A stretch of 64,000 nucleotides of DNA from Corynebacterium kalinowskii (GTDB lineage: Bacteria; Actinomycetota; Actinomycetes; Mycobacteriales; Mycobacteriaceae), in the NCBI RefSeq assembly GCF_009734385.1, contig NZ_CP046452.1:744001-808000 (forward strand), given 5' to 3'. The notes under the pieces are model-generated. The model had not been told where the DNA came from. It saw nothing but the letters and a program-made list of their open reading frames with translations, and made no database searches. Shown here piece after piece: positions 10,775-20,099 of this stretch. Each line of letters starts with the position of its first letter. Position 1 is the first letter of the stretch. Position numbers and translations under genes: made by a program.

Positions 10775-11500
10775 GTGACTGCACCAAATATTCCGCACGA
10801 GTTTCGCCCCAACCACATCGCACTAGTGATGGATGGAAACGGCCGCTGGGCCGAACAGCGGGGGATGAAGCGTACCGAAGGCCATAAGCGCGGCGAGGCA
10901 GTTCTCATGGATGTCATTGACGCCTGCCTCGAGATGGAAATCCCATACCTGTCTGCCTATGCCTTCTCTACGGAGAACTGGCGCCGCAGCACTGATGAAG
11001 TCCGCTTCCTTATGGGCTTCAACCGCGATGTACTGCGCCGTCAGCGTGACACTCTGAACGAGAAGGGCGTGCGCGTACGTTGGGTGGGCCGCCGTCCCCG
11101 TCTATGGCGCGCGGTGATCAAGGAGCTCGAGGCCGCCGAGGAACTAACGAAGGACAACACTCGCATGACACTGGCCATGTGTGTGAACTACGGTGGTCGT
11201 GCTGAGATCGTCGACGCGACTCGAGAGATCGCACGCCGGGCAGCGGCAGGCCAGCTGCGTCCCGAAGACATTACCGAGAAGTCCTTCCCCAACTTCTTGG
11301 ACGAGCCAGATATGCCGGACGTGGACCTGTTTCTGCGCCCTTCCGGTGAGAAGCGCACCTCCAACTTCCTTATCTGGCAGTCGGCCTACGCCGAAATGGT
11401 GTACCAGGACAAGCTGTTTCCAGACTTCACCCCGCAGGATCTGTACGACGCAGTCCTCGAGTACGCCCAGCGCGATCGTCGCTTTGGAGGAGTGAAGTAG
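10775..11500 (+). CDS. uppS: Isoprenyl (decaprenyl/undecaprenyl) diphosphate synthase, cis-type
   Basis: 241-residue cis-prenyltransferase that makes the polyprenyl diphosphate carrier for peptidoglycan and arabinogalactan synthesis. The family signature [15 protein letters not shown] holds the Mg-binding Asp. [11 protein letters not shown] and the C-terminal [21 protein letters not shown] substrate motif are intact. GTG start at 10775. Product chain length cannot be read from sequence; in corynebacteria and mycobacteria decaprenyl is usual. It is followed after 1 bp by the ferritin-VIT gene. Confidence 0.94.
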   Translation: MTAPNIPHEFRPNHIALVMDGNGRWAEQRGMKRTEGHKRGEAVLMDVIDACLEMEIPYLSAYAFSTENWRRSTDEVRFLMGFNRDVLRRQRDTLNEKGVRVRWVGRRPRLWRAVIKELEAAEELTKDNTRMTLAMCVNYGGRAEIVDATREIARRAAAGQLRPEDITEKSFPNFLDEPDMPDVDLFLRPSGEKRTSNFLIWQSAYAEMVYQDKLFPDFTPQDLYDAVLEYAQRDRRFGGVK

Positions 11501-11501
11501 C

Positions 11502-12566
11502 GTGCCTAATAAGCAGCAGATCAAGCGTTGGCAGCGCTACCTTGCCAACGAACGGGCTGAAGCTGCGGTGTACCGGCACATCGCCAAACGCAAGGAGGGC
11601 GAAGAGCGGGAGATCCTCCTATCTCTGGCCGAGGCGGAGTCCCGTCACCAAGATCATTGGCGTTCGCTGCTCGGTGAGCATGCCAATGAAAAGGCCCGCC
11701 CGGACTTTTCCACCGTGGCGCATGGCTTTCTTGCCCGGTACTTCGGTTCCGTATTCGCCCTTGCACTCATGCAGTCTGCGGAATCCCGCAGCCCGTATGC
11801 CACCGACGCCGATGCGACGAAGCAAATGGATGCCGACGAGCGCATCCACGCCGAAGTAGTCCGAGGTCTTGCCGAACGTGGTCGCGAGCAAATGTCGGGC
11901 AATTTTCGCGCCGCCGTCTTTGGCATGAATGACGGGCTGGTGTCCAATCTTGCACTGGTGCTGGGCATCGTCGGATCCGGCGTTTCCAACCACTTTGTAC
12001 TGCTCACCGGCGTGTCCGGTTTGCTCGCTGGTGCGCTGTCCATGGGTGCTGGTGAGTATGTTTCGGTGTCATCTCAGCGCGAGCTTCTCGACGCCTCCAA
12101 GCCGAATCCCGACGCTACCTCCGCGATCCCTGCCCTCGATGTCGACGCAAATGAATTGGCGCTGGTGTACCGCGCCCGGGGCATAGCAATTGACGAGGCA
12201 GAGAAACGGGCACAGTTGGTGATTCGCTCGATCCATCACCCATCGGCCTCCGCTGTGCTGGACACTACCCACGACAAGGGGGAAGTGGTGGGAAGTGGCA
12301 CGGCAGCCGCGATTTCTTCGTTCCTGTTCTTCGCCTCTGGCGCGCTGATTCCGATCATCCCGTTCTTGTTCGGGCTGTCCACTGCAGTTGCTGCCGTCAT
12401 CGCGTGCGTGCTCGTCGGACTGGCGCTCATGATCACAGGCGGCGTGGTCGGTGTGCTGTCTGGAGCCCCGCCATTCTTGCGCGCGTTGCGCCAAGTGGCC
12501 ATCGGACTCGGAGCCGCAGCCATTACCTATGGTCTTGGCTGGGTGTTTGGAGTTTCAGTAACTTAG
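11502..12566 (+). CDS. Membrane-bound ferritin-like/VIT family iron or manganese transporter (MbfA-like)
   Basis: 354-residue fusion. The N-terminal 140 residues are helical and ferritin/erythrin-like, with acidic and His ligand patterns (LANERAEAAVYRHI, EAESRHQDHW, ADERIHAEVV). The C-terminal half is a VIT1/CCC1-type membrane domain beginning GMNDGLVSNLALVLGIVGSG, with about five hydrophobic helices. The architecture matches MbfA-type proteins that export iron in other bacteria. GTG start with GGAGG about 8 bp upstream. The stop overlaps the convergent zur stop by four bases. Metal specificity is inferred; Mn is an alternative. Confidence 0.88.
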   Translation: MPNKQQIKRWQRYLANERAEAAVYRHIAKRKEGEEREILLSLAEAESRHQDHWRSLLGEHANEKARPDFSTVAHGFLARYFGSVFALALMQSAESRSPYATDADATKQMDADERIHAEVVRGLAERGREQMSGNFRAAVFGMNDGLVSNLALVLGIVGSGVSNHFVLLTGVSGLLAGALSMGAGEYVSVSSQRELLDASKPNPDATSAIPALDVDANELALVYRARGIAIDEAEKRAQLVIRSIHHPSASAVLDTTHDKGEVVGSGTAAAISSFLFFASGALIPIIPFLFGLSTAVAAVIACVLVGLALMITGGVVGVLSGAPPFLRALRQVAIGLGAAAITYGLGWVFGVSVT

Positions 12567-12982
12567 GCTGCGCAGTTTTTGCACAGACCGAAGATTTCGG
12601 CGGTGTGACCCACCAGCTGGAATCCGTGGTCTTTGGCAACCTTGTCGGCCCACGTTTCCACTTCGTTTCCGGCGATTTCTACCGTGGTGCCACATTTGGT
12701 GCACACCAGGTGGTGGTGATGGTGGTCGGATTCGCAGTGGCGGTACAGCGTTTCACCACCGGACATGTGGAGGACATCCACGGCGTCGATATCGGCAAGC
12801 GACTGAAGCGTGCGGTAAACGGTGGTGAGTCCCACCTTCGCTTCGCGTTCGGTGAGCGCCTGGTGGATTTCCTTGGCAGAAGAGAAGGTATCGATATCAC
12901 GAAGGACCTCGATGACCGCTGCGCGTTGGCGGGTGCTTCGTTGCCCAAGCTTGGGTATTGGTGAATCACTTCGAGGTGACAT
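12563..12982 (-). CDS. zur: Zinc uptake regulator Zur (Fur family)
   Basis: 139-residue Fur-family repressor. Winged helix: STRQRAAVIEVLRDIDTFSSAKEIHQAL and VGLTTVYRTLQSLADIDAVD. The metal-binding dimer domain has a histidine run (DHHHHHLVCTKCG) and a second Cys pair (CKNC) at the C-terminus. I chose the ATG at 12982 because GAAAGG lies upstream and the longer frame adds 33 residues unlike the family. It lies 61 bp behind an ArsR-type gene; this pairing with znr is known in C. glutamicum, where the two regulators control zinc uptake and export. Confidence 0.93.
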   Translation of the reverse strand: MSPRSDSPIPKLGQRSTRQRAAVIEVLRDIDTFSSAKEIHQALTEREAKVGLTTVYRTLQSLADIDAVDVLHMSGGETLYRHCESDHHHHHLVCTKCGTTVEIAGNEVETWADKVAKDHGFQLVGHTAEIFGLCKNCAA

Positions 12983-13043
12983 CGTGAACCGAGTGCCTTT
13001 CGGACCTAAACAATTGTGCCTATCAAAAATTAAGTTACCACGT

Positions 13044-13370
13044 CTACAACTTTTCGCTGTCAGATACGCGAACTCGCGCAAACGTAGCTTCCAAAATGGG
13101 GATAACGTCCATTTCAGTGAGGGAATAGTACATTTCCCGGCCTCGACGTTCGTTGCTGACGAGCCCCGCGCTGCGCAGCACTTTGAGATGCTGGCTGATC
13201 AGAGGTTGGCTGGAGCCTAGGTACTCAACTAACTCATGAACGCAACGAGGTTGTGGTTTGAGGAGGTAGAGGATTTTCATCCTCAATTGCGAGTCCAATG
13301 CGCGGATGATCTTTTCGGCTCCGGCGAAATCTCGATCAAGATCGAGGAGCGTCTCGACCTTCGTGTTCAC
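13044..13370 (-). CDS. znr: ArsR/SmtB family metalloregulator (Znr-like)
   Basis: 108-residue winged-helix repressor: LRMKILYLLKPQPRCVHELVEYLGSSQPLISQHLKVLRSAGLVSNERRGREMYYSLTE covers the wHTH, given here as the span at residues 29-86 with key motif SSQPLISQHLKVL. GTG start with AGGAAG upstream. It is the first gene of a znr-zur pair. An imperfect dyad (ATATGCA-N5-TGCCTTAT, 13403-13422) lies in its promoter region and could be an operator. Zinc as effector is inferred from the zur linkage and C. glutamicum knowledge; other metals are possible. Confidence 0.85.
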   Translation of the reverse strand: MNTKVETLLDLDRDFAGAEKIIRALDSQLRMKILYLLKPQPRCVHELVEYLGSSQPLISQHLKVLRSAGLVSNERRGREMYYSLTEMDVIPILEATFARVRVSDSEKL

Positions 13371-13648
13371 GGCGGTTCACTTCCTGACTATGCCCAGGTC
13401 AAATATGCAAAAAATGCCTTATGTATCCAGTTAAACCCACCTTGGAACTGCTGGTCAAGGCCTAGTTGAGGGACATTGGGCACACTTCGTTACACTTGAG
13501 GGCACAAGTCAAGCTCGGCAGCCAGTCGAGTCAAACCTTATTTTGTGTCGCAGCCCTGGGCGGCTCGGGTATTGCCAGTTCACTCCGGAATATGGCGAAC
13601 CGAGGGTCTGGCGGATGATCTGCGAACGATGATCACTCAAGGAGTGTC
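13371..13648. other. Divergent znr/glyS intergenic region
   Basis: A 278-bp stretch that must hold the znr-zur promoter (left part, AT-rich, with the imperfect dyad near 13403-13422) and the glyS promoter and leader (right part). I see no T-box specifier/antiterminator signature and no convincing rho-independent terminator in the glyS leader. Confidence 0.5.
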
Positions 13649-15028
13649 GTGGCTTCAGTAATCGATTCCGTAGTTAGCCTGGCAAAACGTCGTGGTTTGG
13701 TCTACCCATGTGGTGAGATTTACGGCGGTACCCGTTCTGCTTGGGACTACGGTCCGCTTGGCGTTGAGCTCAAGGAGAACATCAAGCGTCAGTGGTGGCG
13801 CACCTTTGTGCAAGGCCGCGATGACGTCGTGGGTCTGGATTCCTCCATCATTTTACCCCGCCAGGTCTGGGAAGCTTCCGGCCACGTTGAGACCTTCACC
13901 GACCCACTGGTTGAGTCACTTCACACCCATAAGAGGTACCGCGCTGATCACCTCATCGAAGCGTATGAAGCAAAGCACGGACACCCACCAGCAAATGGTC
14001 TGGCTGATATCAATGACCCAGAAACCGGCCAGCCAGGCAACTGGACCGAGCCAAAGATGTTCTCCGGTCTGATGAAGACCTACCTCGGTGCGGTAGACGA
14101 CAAGGAAGGCTTGGCCTACCTGCGTCCGGAGACTGCCCAGGGCATCTTCATCAACTTCAAGAACGTTGCCACCACCGCTCGCATGAAGCCACCATTCGGC
14201 ATCGGCCAGATGGGTAAGGCTTTCCGCAACGAGATCACCCCGGGTAACTTCATTTTCCGTACCCGCGAGTTCGAACAGATGGAGATCGAGTACTTCGTAC
14301 ACCCATCTGAGGTGGAAGCGAAGTTCGACGAATGGGTCGACGCGTGCTGGAACTGGTTCATCGACCTCGGCATCAATCCAGAGAACCTTCGTCAGTTCGA
14401 TGTTCCTTCCGATGATCGCGCGCACTACTCCGATCGCACCATCGACTTCGAATACCGCTTTGGTTTCGGTGGCAACGAGTGGGGCGAGCTCATGGGCGTC
14501 GCCAACCGCACGGATTACGACCTGTCCCAGCACACTGAGCACTCCGTGGACGACATGAAGTACTTCGACCAGGTCACTGGCGAGAAGTACCATCCGTATG
14601 TGATCGAGCCTTCCTTCGGCCTGACCCGTTCCCTCATGGCATTCCTCATCGATGCCTACACCGAGGATGAGGCTCCTAACGCCAAGGGTGGCGTCGATAA
14701 GCGCGTGGTTCTGAAGCTGGATCGTCGCTTGTCACCAATCAAGGTTGCGGTGCTGCCGCTGTCCAAGAAGGAAGAGCTGACGGGCCCTGCGCAGGAGATC
14801 GCGAAGGAGCTCCGCCAGCTGTGGAACATCGACTTCGACACCTCCGGTGCGATCGGTCGTCGTTACCGCCGTCAGGATGAGATCGGTACGCCGTTCTGTG
14901 TCACCGTCGACTTCGACACCCTCGAGGACCAGGCTGTCACCGTTCGCGAGCGCGACACCATGAGCCAGGAGCGCGTTCCCGTTTCCGAGCTGCAGGCTTA
15001 CCTCGCCGCACGCCTCGTGGGCTGCTAA
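13649..15028 (+). CDS. glyS: Glycine--tRNA ligase (homodimeric type)
   Basis: 459-residue class II aminoacyl-tRNA synthetase of the alpha2 type, which charges tRNA-Gly. Class II motif 2 is seen in [25 protein letters not shown] and motif 3 in [19 protein letters not shown]. The C-terminal anticodon-binding domain begins [20 protein letters not shown] start at 13649 with AAGGAG about 6 bp upstream. It is followed by two small unknown genes on the same strand. Confidence 0.97.
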   Translation: MASVIDSVVSLAKRRGLVYPCGEIYGGTRSAWDYGPLGVELKENIKRQWWRTFVQGRDDVVGLDSSIILPRQVWEASGHVETFTDPLVESLHTHKRYRADHLIEAYEAKHGHPPANGLADINDPETGQPGNWTEPKMFSGLMKTYLGAVDDKEGLAYLRPETAQGIFINFKNVATTARMKPPFGIGQMGKAFRNEITPGNFIFRTREFEQMEIEYFVHPSEVEAKFDEWVDACWNWFIDLGINPENLRQFDVPSDDRAHYSDRTIDFEYRFGFGGNEWGELMGVANRTDYDLSQHTEHSVDDMKYFDQVTGEKYHPYVIEPSFGLTRSLMAFLIDAYTEDEAPNAKGGVDKRVVLKLDRRLSPIKVAVLPLSKKEELTGPAQEIAKELRQLWNIDFDTSGAIGRRYRRQDEIGTPFCVTVDFDTLEDQAVTVRERDTMSQERVPVSELQAYLAARLVGC

Positions 15029-15030
15029 TC

Positions 15031-15540
15031 ATGACTGAGATGCAGTGGGGCCAGCGCAAGAATGGTGTCATCTCCCTGTCCGAAGATGGTGAGAAGATCG
15101 TCGACTTCAAGATAAAAGACGACAGCTCAACCGCGCTTATCGACGGCCAAGAGTGGTCTTTCACCTTGAATGACACCGTCGCCTCCGCCAGCAATGGCGA
15201 GGTGACCTGGTCGGCTGAGGCTGAAAAGGGCTTCAAGAAGTCCAAGCGGTTCGTGGCACAGGTGGGTGAGCGCAGCATCGACTTCATCAATGAACAAAAG
15301 TCCGACTGGATCATTGATGAAAACGACGTGAAGCTCGGTCAGTTCACCGGTGCCAACAGTGGCGTTCGCCATGTAGCCGTGGAATTCGAGGATGATGCCA
15401 AGCTCAGCGAGGAGCAGAAAGTGTTCCTCGCGTGGCTGTCCCGCATCGCCCTTGAGCAGCGACTTGTCTCTTCCACCTGGATGTTGACGCTGATTCTGCT
15501 TATCCTGACACCGTTCATCATTTTCGTTTTCTTTAACTAG
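15031..15540 (+). CDS. Hypothetical protein with C-terminal membrane anchor
   Basis: Function not recognised. 169 residues; a beta-rich N-terminal two-thirds (KIVDFKIKDDSSTALIDGQE, WSFTLNDTV) and one C-terminal hydrophobic helix (TWMLTLILLILTPFIIFVFF), so probably a tail-anchored protein with its body in the cytoplasm. It starts 2 bp after glyS, so cotranscription is likely. It appears distantly related to the next gene: both contain a VFL-(A/S)-W segment near the C-terminus and similar short beta patterns. Confidence 0.75.
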   Translation: MTEMQWGQRKNGVISLSEDGEKIVDFKIKDDSSTALIDGQEWSFTLNDTVASASNGEVTWSAEAEKGFKKSKRFVAQVGERSIDFINEQKSDWIIDENDVKLGQFTGANSGVRHVAVEFEDDAKLSEEQKVFLAWLSRIALEQRLVSSTWMLTLILLILTPFIIFVFFN

Positions 15541-15551
15541 TCGGAGAACCG

Positions 15552-16001
15552 ATGTCGGACGTGCCTCCTCGCTGGACGTGGATCGGAAACGAGTTGTTTG
15601 ACTCGCCCGGTCGGCTGTTGGCGACGGTGCGCTCAGATGTCATTGATGTAGACGGGGATAGGCTCCTGATCGAGTGTTCGCCCGGGCCCTTGCATTTCCG
15701 GGCTCGGGCGACGTCCACTAATGGGGAAGTCTTCACGGTGAGCCAACGCGGCTTCACCGTCAGTACCCTGATCGCATCCTGCGGAAACGCGTCCTACATC
15801 CTGGAACGCACCTCAGTGTGGCGGAAGGAACGCTGTATCAGAGGGGCGTCGGGTCCGCTGGCGTACGTGCGCCCCATGATCAGCGGCAAAGTCGAAATGG
15901 TGGGCACCGATCTAGCAGATACACTGCCGGATATGCATGCTGTGTTTCTGAGCTGGGCCTGCGTCCTCGTCGATTCTCCGGTGCGCAGGCCACGGGTGTA
16001 G
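15552..16001 (+). CDS. Hypothetical protein, possible paralogue of the preceding gene
   Basis: Function not recognised. 149 residues, ATG start with CGGAGA about 7 bp upstream. It has beta-strand patterning (ELFDSPGRLLATVRSDVIDVDGDRL given as residues 14-38) and a C-terminal AVFLSWACVLVDSP segment that parallels VFLAWLSRIALEQR of the upstream protein. It lacks the hydrophobic tail of that protein. It is the last gene of the glyS run and converges on the TPM-domain gene, 4 bp apart. Confidence 0.7.
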   Translation: MSDVPPRWTWIGNELFDSPGRLLATVRSDVIDVDGDRLLIECSPGPLHFRARATSTNGEVFTVSQRGFTVSTLIASCGNASYILERTSVWRKERCIRGASGPLAYVRPMISGKVEMVGTDLADTLPDMHAVFLSWACVLVDSPVRRPRV

Positions 16002-16005
16002 CCGG

Positions 16006-18021
16006 CTAAAACTTGCCGCCGGAGACGCCGCCCCCTCCAAAGCCGCCGCCACCACCGAAACCGCCGCCACCACCAAAGCCACCGCCGCCGCCGAAGCCAC
16101 CGCCCCAGCCGCCGCCACCACTGAGCATTTCGTTAATCAACATGCCGGTGACGATGCCACCCATGTTGGATCCGCCACTGGATTGGTGCCTGCGGCGGTA
16201 ATCATCAACGTCGTTTTGCGCCGATTTTGAGGCGCGCTGCGCGGCAGTGAGGGACTTACGAGCAAACTCGATGCCCTCGCGAGTGCGGGAAGTGCGAATA
16301 TTTAGTGCCTGGGCTTGGAGGTTCTTGGCGTCGGCAAGCTGCGTGCGTGCCTGCGCGCCGACAACCTTTCCTCGGGTCGAAATCAAGTCCTCGGCGGCCT
16401 GGATTGCGCTGTTTGCTGAACGCAGCGTGTTGTCAAAGACTTGAAGGGTGCGCGCTTGATCAGCGGCGGAGGCGCGCACCTTGTCCAGTTGCTCGTCGAC
16501 GTGCGTGTCAGCTTCAACGAGGGCATTGTAGGCCCCGAGTGGGTCGGTGTTCGCAGCACTTTGGGAGCTTTGCAGCACCGACTGAGCCTCCGAAATCACC
16601 CGCCGCAACGCATCCCAATCGGCTTGCGTACCTTGGCTCGCTGCCTGACGCTCGAGCTGAGCTGCTTCAGCGATCTCCGCGTTAACCTCCTGCACCAGGG
16701 CAGGGAAGCGGTCCCGGGCCACAGCGATGTTCTCCTCGGCGTGCTCAATGCCGGAGAGGAGCTGGTCTGCCTTCTGGGTGGCGTTTTCCGCCCGTCGAAT
16801 GTCCTCGATGAGTCGGCCCTGTTCACCGGCAGGGAGATGGACTACAGCGCGTGCGGACTCCAAGGATTTCTCCGCCTCGCCGAGCGCAGCGGTAGCAAGT
16901 TCGACGTTGTCCGAAATACCGGCGATGACGGTGGAATCATAGCGACCTTTCAGTCCCTCGAGAATCTCCACCGAACGAGGAATTCGAGTACGCAGGTCAA
17001 TAGTCGTGCGGGTGAGCTCGTCTACCTTGGAATCGGCGTTGATCAGCAGGTTGCGCATTTCCGCAAAGTCGGCAGCTTCCTTGTCCAAAGCATCATCGGC
17101 CTGGCCACAAGAAGAAATGATGTCCACCAGCATGGCGCGTCGATCCGCCTCAGACTCCGGAATCGAATCATCCAGCTTCTGCTTCAGCCCAAATGCGCGC
17201 TGCAGCGTTGACGTGGAGTTATTCATTGCCTTGGTGAACGGGCGGGCGCGTTCCGCACCGAATTCGGAGATCGCCAGATCCAGTTCCTCGCGGCCACGGC
17301 GAATCGACTCGTCGGTGCTCACCAGTTCCTCACGGGCTCGTTCTTCCAATACCTCAGTGGGCAGGGAGTGCAGCGCGCCCACATTCTTCGGATCGATCGC
17401 GCGCGCGTCCTCCACCATGGCGGTATTGGTCTGCTTGCGTTTGCGCTTACTCAGCGCATACGCGCCGATGCCTAGGCCACCGAGAGCTGCAGCGCCACCG
17501 CCCAACCAGCCCATATCGCTGCTGTCCATGGCGCCGCCGCCACCGCTGGCTTTGGCATCAACGGCGTCGACAAGCGCCAAGGCAGCGCCGTTGTAGTCCT
17601 CATCCACCAACTTGTCGTAGGCGGCCTTGTCAATGCGCTGCTGATCAGAAGAACTAAAGCTGCCACCGTAGGAAATGCCGTAGTCTCTCGTCGATGGGGA
17701 GACACCAAAGACCACCACGTTGGGGCCCTCATTCTTCTTGAGCGCCTGGGTAGCCCACTGATCACCCGTCATACCGGCGAAGTCCTTCGCGAACACCACA
17801 TAGACCTTCTTCTGGGTGTCCTTCTGGACCTGCTTGATTTTGGCCTCCAACTCCGCCTCCTGCGCAGGCGTGATGATGTCGGCGGAATCCGTCACCGTCT
17901 TGGTGTAAGTCACGGGTGCCTGAGCGACGAACTGCTCGGCCGCAAACGCGGGGCCGGCGCAGCCCAATCCGAGACCGATGGTGCACAGGGACAAAGCGCT
18001 GAATTTACGAAGGCCGTTCAT
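16006..18021 (-). CDS. TPM-domain secreted/membrane protein with coiled coil and Gly-rich tail
   Basis: 671 residues from the ATG at 18021, which gives a clean signal peptide (basic MNGLRKF, hydrophobic core, cleavage near AFA-A). A TPM domain follows (TVTDSADIITPAQEAELEAKI, residues about 40-150), then one transmembrane helix (GGAAALGGLGIGAYAL) with a basic stop-transfer RKRKQ. A long helical, probably coiled-coil cytoplasmic region (about 220-620) ends in repeated GGGGGFGG units. TPM proteins are associated with envelope functions and photosystem repair in plants; the role here is unknown. Confidence 0.85.
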   Translation of the reverse strand: MNGLRKFSALSLCTIGLGLGCAGPAFAAEQFVAQAPVTYTKTVTDSADIITPAQEAELEAKIKQVQKDTQKKVYVVFAKDFAGMTGDQWATQALKKNEGPNVVVFGVSPSTRDYGISYGGSFSSSDQQRIDKAAYDKLVDEDYNGAALALVDAVDAKASGGGGAMDSSDMGWLGGGAAALGGLGIGAYALSKRKRKQTNTAMVEDARAIDPKNVGALHSLPTEVLEERAREELVSTDESIRRGREELDLAISEFGAERARPFTKAMNNSTSTLQRAFGLKQKLDDSIPESEADRRAMLVDIISSCGQADDALDKEAADFAEMRNLLINADSKVDELTRTTIDLRTRIPRSVEILEGLKGRYDSTVIAGISDNVELATAALGEAEKSLESARAVVHLPAGEQGRLIEDIRRAENATQKADQLLSGIEHAEENIAVARDRFPALVQEVNAEIAEAAQLERQAASQGTQADWDALRRVISEAQSVLQSSQSAANTDPLGAYNALVEADTHVDEQLDKVRASAADQARTLQVFDNTLRSANSAIQAAEDLISTRGKVVGAQARTQLADAKNLQAQALNIRTSRTREGIEFARKSLTAAQRASKSAQNDVDDYRRRHQSSGGSNMGGIVTGMLINEMLSGGGGWGGGFGGGGGFGGGGGFGGGGGFGGGGVSGGKF

Positions 18022-18092
18022 ACTGCATAAGGTTACCTGTCTCACGGCGAGGTGCGCACTGATTGTGCTGGAAAGCAGGCACAATCGAACCC

Positions 18093-19355
18093 GTGACTAC
18101 GCAGTATGAATACTCGGCGGCGGATGTCGAGCGGCGCTTTGTCGAGCCGAGTAAGGGCAGCTCCATGCCTGGCTCCGAGCCCGAACACCGCGGCGCGTTC
18201 TCCCGTGACCGCGCACGAGTGCTGCACTCCGCGGCGTTGCGACGCCTCGCCGATAAAACTCAGGTTGTTGGTCCTCGCGACGGCGATACCCCGCGCACCA
18301 GGCTGACGCATTCTTTGGAAGTCGCCCAGATTTCTCGTGGCATCGGCGGGGGACTCGGCCTCGATCAGGACCTGTGTGAACTCGCAGCGCTCTCGCACGA
18401 CATCGGCCATCCGCCCTATGGGCACAACGGGGAGGTCGCCCTCAATCAGTTGGCCGACCTGTGCGGCGGATTTGAAGGCAATGCCCAAACTCTGCGCATC
18501 CTCAGTCGTCTCGAACCGAAGATCATGTCGGGAACGGAAAGTCTGGGGCTCAACCTCACCCGCGCCTCCCTTGATGCCGCGTGTAAGTACCCGTGGACGC
18601 GCGAGCACAATCCCCGAAAGTATGGTGCTTACGAGGAAGACCGGGAGCTGCTGGACTGGCTGCGCGACGGCCACGACGACCTGCGTAAACCCATCGAAGC
18701 CCAGGTGATGGACTGGTCCGATGACATCGCCTATTCAGTGCACGATGTCGAAGACGGCATCGTCTCCGGTCGCATCGATTTGTCCGTCCTGTGGGATTTG
18801 GTCGAACTCGCCGCCCTGGCCGAAAAAGGTGCTCGCGCCTTTGGTGGAGAGCCCGAGGCGCTTATCGACGCCGCCGACCGACTACGCCAACTAGCCGTCG
18901 TTCGCGCTTCGTCGGAATACGATGCGTCACTGTCTGCCCTCGTCTCGTTGAAAGCGATGACATCCGAGCTGGTCGGCCGGTATGTGGGCATCACCGTGGC
19001 TTCGACGCGGGCTGGTAACGAAGTAATTGGTCGGCAGTACGGTGATCTGATTGTTCCGGAATCCGCGATCAACGAAGTCAAGCTGCTGAAGACCATCGCA
19101 GTCCTCTATGTCATGGACGATCCAGGGCACTTGGCGCGCCAAGACCGCCAGCGTGAACGCATCAATCGGGTGTATGACTATCTCTGCCTGGGCGCTCCCG
19201 GCACCCTAGATCCGCTGTTCCAATCGTGGTACGCCATGGCCGACTCTGATGCTGCCCGCCAACGCGTGATCATTGACCAGATCGCGTCCATGACGGAAAC
19301 TCGGCTGGAGAGAGTGGCGAAGAACTCGGCCGAGGTGTCGGTGTTCTTTTCGTAA
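18093..19355 (+). CDS. dgt: Deoxyguanosinetriphosphate triphosphohydrolase-like protein
   Basis: 420-residue HD-domain enzyme that hydrolyses dNTPs to deoxynucleoside and triphosphate. HD ligands: RLTHSLEVAQI (His) and LSHDIGHPPYGHNGE (HD); later VMDWSDDIAYSVHDVEDG carries the last Asp. The GTG at 18093 (VTTQYEYS) is preferred over the upstream codon at 18063, which would overlap the divergent TPM gene promoter. The C-terminus is complete. It sits just before the dnaG locus, as in other corynebacteria. Confidence 0.93.
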   Translation: MTTQYEYSAADVERRFVEPSKGSSMPGSEPEHRGAFSRDRARVLHSAALRRLADKTQVVGPRDGDTPRTRLTHSLEVAQISRGIGGGLGLDQDLCELAALSHDIGHPPYGHNGEVALNQLADLCGGFEGNAQTLRILSRLEPKIMSGTESLGLNLTRASLDAACKYPWTREHNPRKYGAYEEDRELLDWLRDGHDDLRKPIEAQVMDWSDDIAYSVHDVEDGIVSGRIDLSVLWDLVELAALAEKGARAFGGEPEALIDAADRLRQLAVVRASSEYDASLSALVSLKAMTSELVGRYVGITVASTRAGNEVIGRQYGDLIVPESAINEVKLLKTIAVLYVMDDPGHLARQDRQRERINRVYDYLCLGAPGTLDPLFQSWYAMADSDAARQRVIIDQIASMTETRLERVAKNSAEVSVFFS

Positions 19356-19358
19356 CTG

Positions 19359-19598
19359 TCAGCCCAGGGTAGAGATCTTCACGCCCTGGTCACGGCACAC
19401 ATTAGCGAGCGAGGTGTAGTCGCGAATCTGGAGTCGGCAGCCCCTGAGCACCAGGGCTTTCACTTGGACTTCTCGCAGGTAGTCGGCAAAACCGTCTAAA
19501 TTCCGTGGAGTCGGCTGGTGGTTTCCGGCGATCAGGGCATAGGCCTCGGGAAGGGTTGACGCGCGGCGGGCGTCGATAAGTAGCGTGCTATTCGGCAT
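19359..19598 (-). CDS. Barstar-family ribonuclease inhibitor
   Basis: 79-residue protein read from the ATG at 19598 (MPNSTLLIDARR). The pattern IDARRASTLPEAYALIAGN, then FADYLREVQVKALVLRGC, matches barstar folds (a strand, a helix, then the inhibitory helix). It begins inside the last 11 bp of the upstream RNase gene, so toxin and inhibitor are translationally linked. It has no signal peptide, fitting a cytoplasmic immunity protein. The stop is 4 bp from the convergent dgt stop. Confidence 0.82.
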   Translation of the reverse strand: MPNSTLLIDARRASTLPEAYALIAGNHQPTPRNLDGFADYLREVQVKALVLRGCRLQIRDYTSLANVCRDQGVKISTLG

Positions 19599-20073
19599 CG
19601 GGGATCTCGCAGAAACTCTCGTAGTGATTGTCGGTGTAGTACCAGACGTCGGGGTCGGTCTTGGAACCGCCGCCGACGATGATGCGTCGCTCACCGCGGT
19701 GGTTCAGGCCAGGGGTGTCCACGGTGTACTCGCGGTAGTAATTGCGGTCCTGTTTGGGCAGGCGGCCCTCGTAGTTACCGAAGCGCACGCCGTCGTTCTC
19801 CGGGTACTTCGGCTTCTGGCCAGCGAGAATGCCGTCAATGACCGGATCCACCTGATTCGGGAGCGTATCGACGGGGCACTGGCCGTCCTTCGGTTTGCTC
19901 TTCGCGGACGGCTTATTCTGGGCCGTCGGCTTCGCGGTAGCTGCAGTCGTCGGCTGGGGGTCCTTGGACTGGCCCGGGCCCAGGTCAAACCCGAAGAAGG
20001 CGGCGGCCAGTACGACAAGAACGCCACCCACTCCGGCGAGGGCTTTAGGTTGAGATGCCATAGGAACCATCAT
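19588..20073 (-). CDS. Exported guanyl-specific ribonuclease (barnase/RNase Sa family)
   Basis: About 161 residues. A short N-terminal hydrophobic segment (ALAGVGGVLVVLAAAFFGF) acts as a signal or anchor, then a Pro/Ala/Lys-rich linker, then a roughly 95-residue RNase domain. Catalytic residues of the RNase Sa/barnase family are present: Glu in YREYTVDTPG, Arg in NHRGERRIIVG and His in TDNHYESF. Start choice is uncertain (ATG at 20073, 20070 or 20061; none has a clear ribosome site). The gene is divergent from dnaG and overlaps its barstar partner. Likely role: secreted RNA degradation or inter-bacterial competition. Confidence 0.87.
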   Translation of the reverse strand: MMVPMASQPKALAGVGGVLVVLAAAFFGFDLGPGQSKDPQPTTAATAKPTAQNKPSAKSKPKDGQCPVDTLPNQVDPVIDGILAGQKPKYPENDGVRFGNYEGRLPKQDRNYYREYTVDTPGLNHRGERRIIVGGGSKTDPDVWYYTDNHYESFCEIPDAE

Positions 20074-20099
20074 GTCAGATAGCAACTAAGGTGTATGTC

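Noticed and set aside
13490..13648. T-box or other riboswitch in the glyS leader
   Set aside because: No T-box core (TGGNACCGCG) or terminator/antiterminator pair is visible.
16013..16130. Proline-rich plus-strand frame with repeats (PPPPKPP)
   Set aside because: It is the reverse complement of the Gly-rich tail of the TPM protein.
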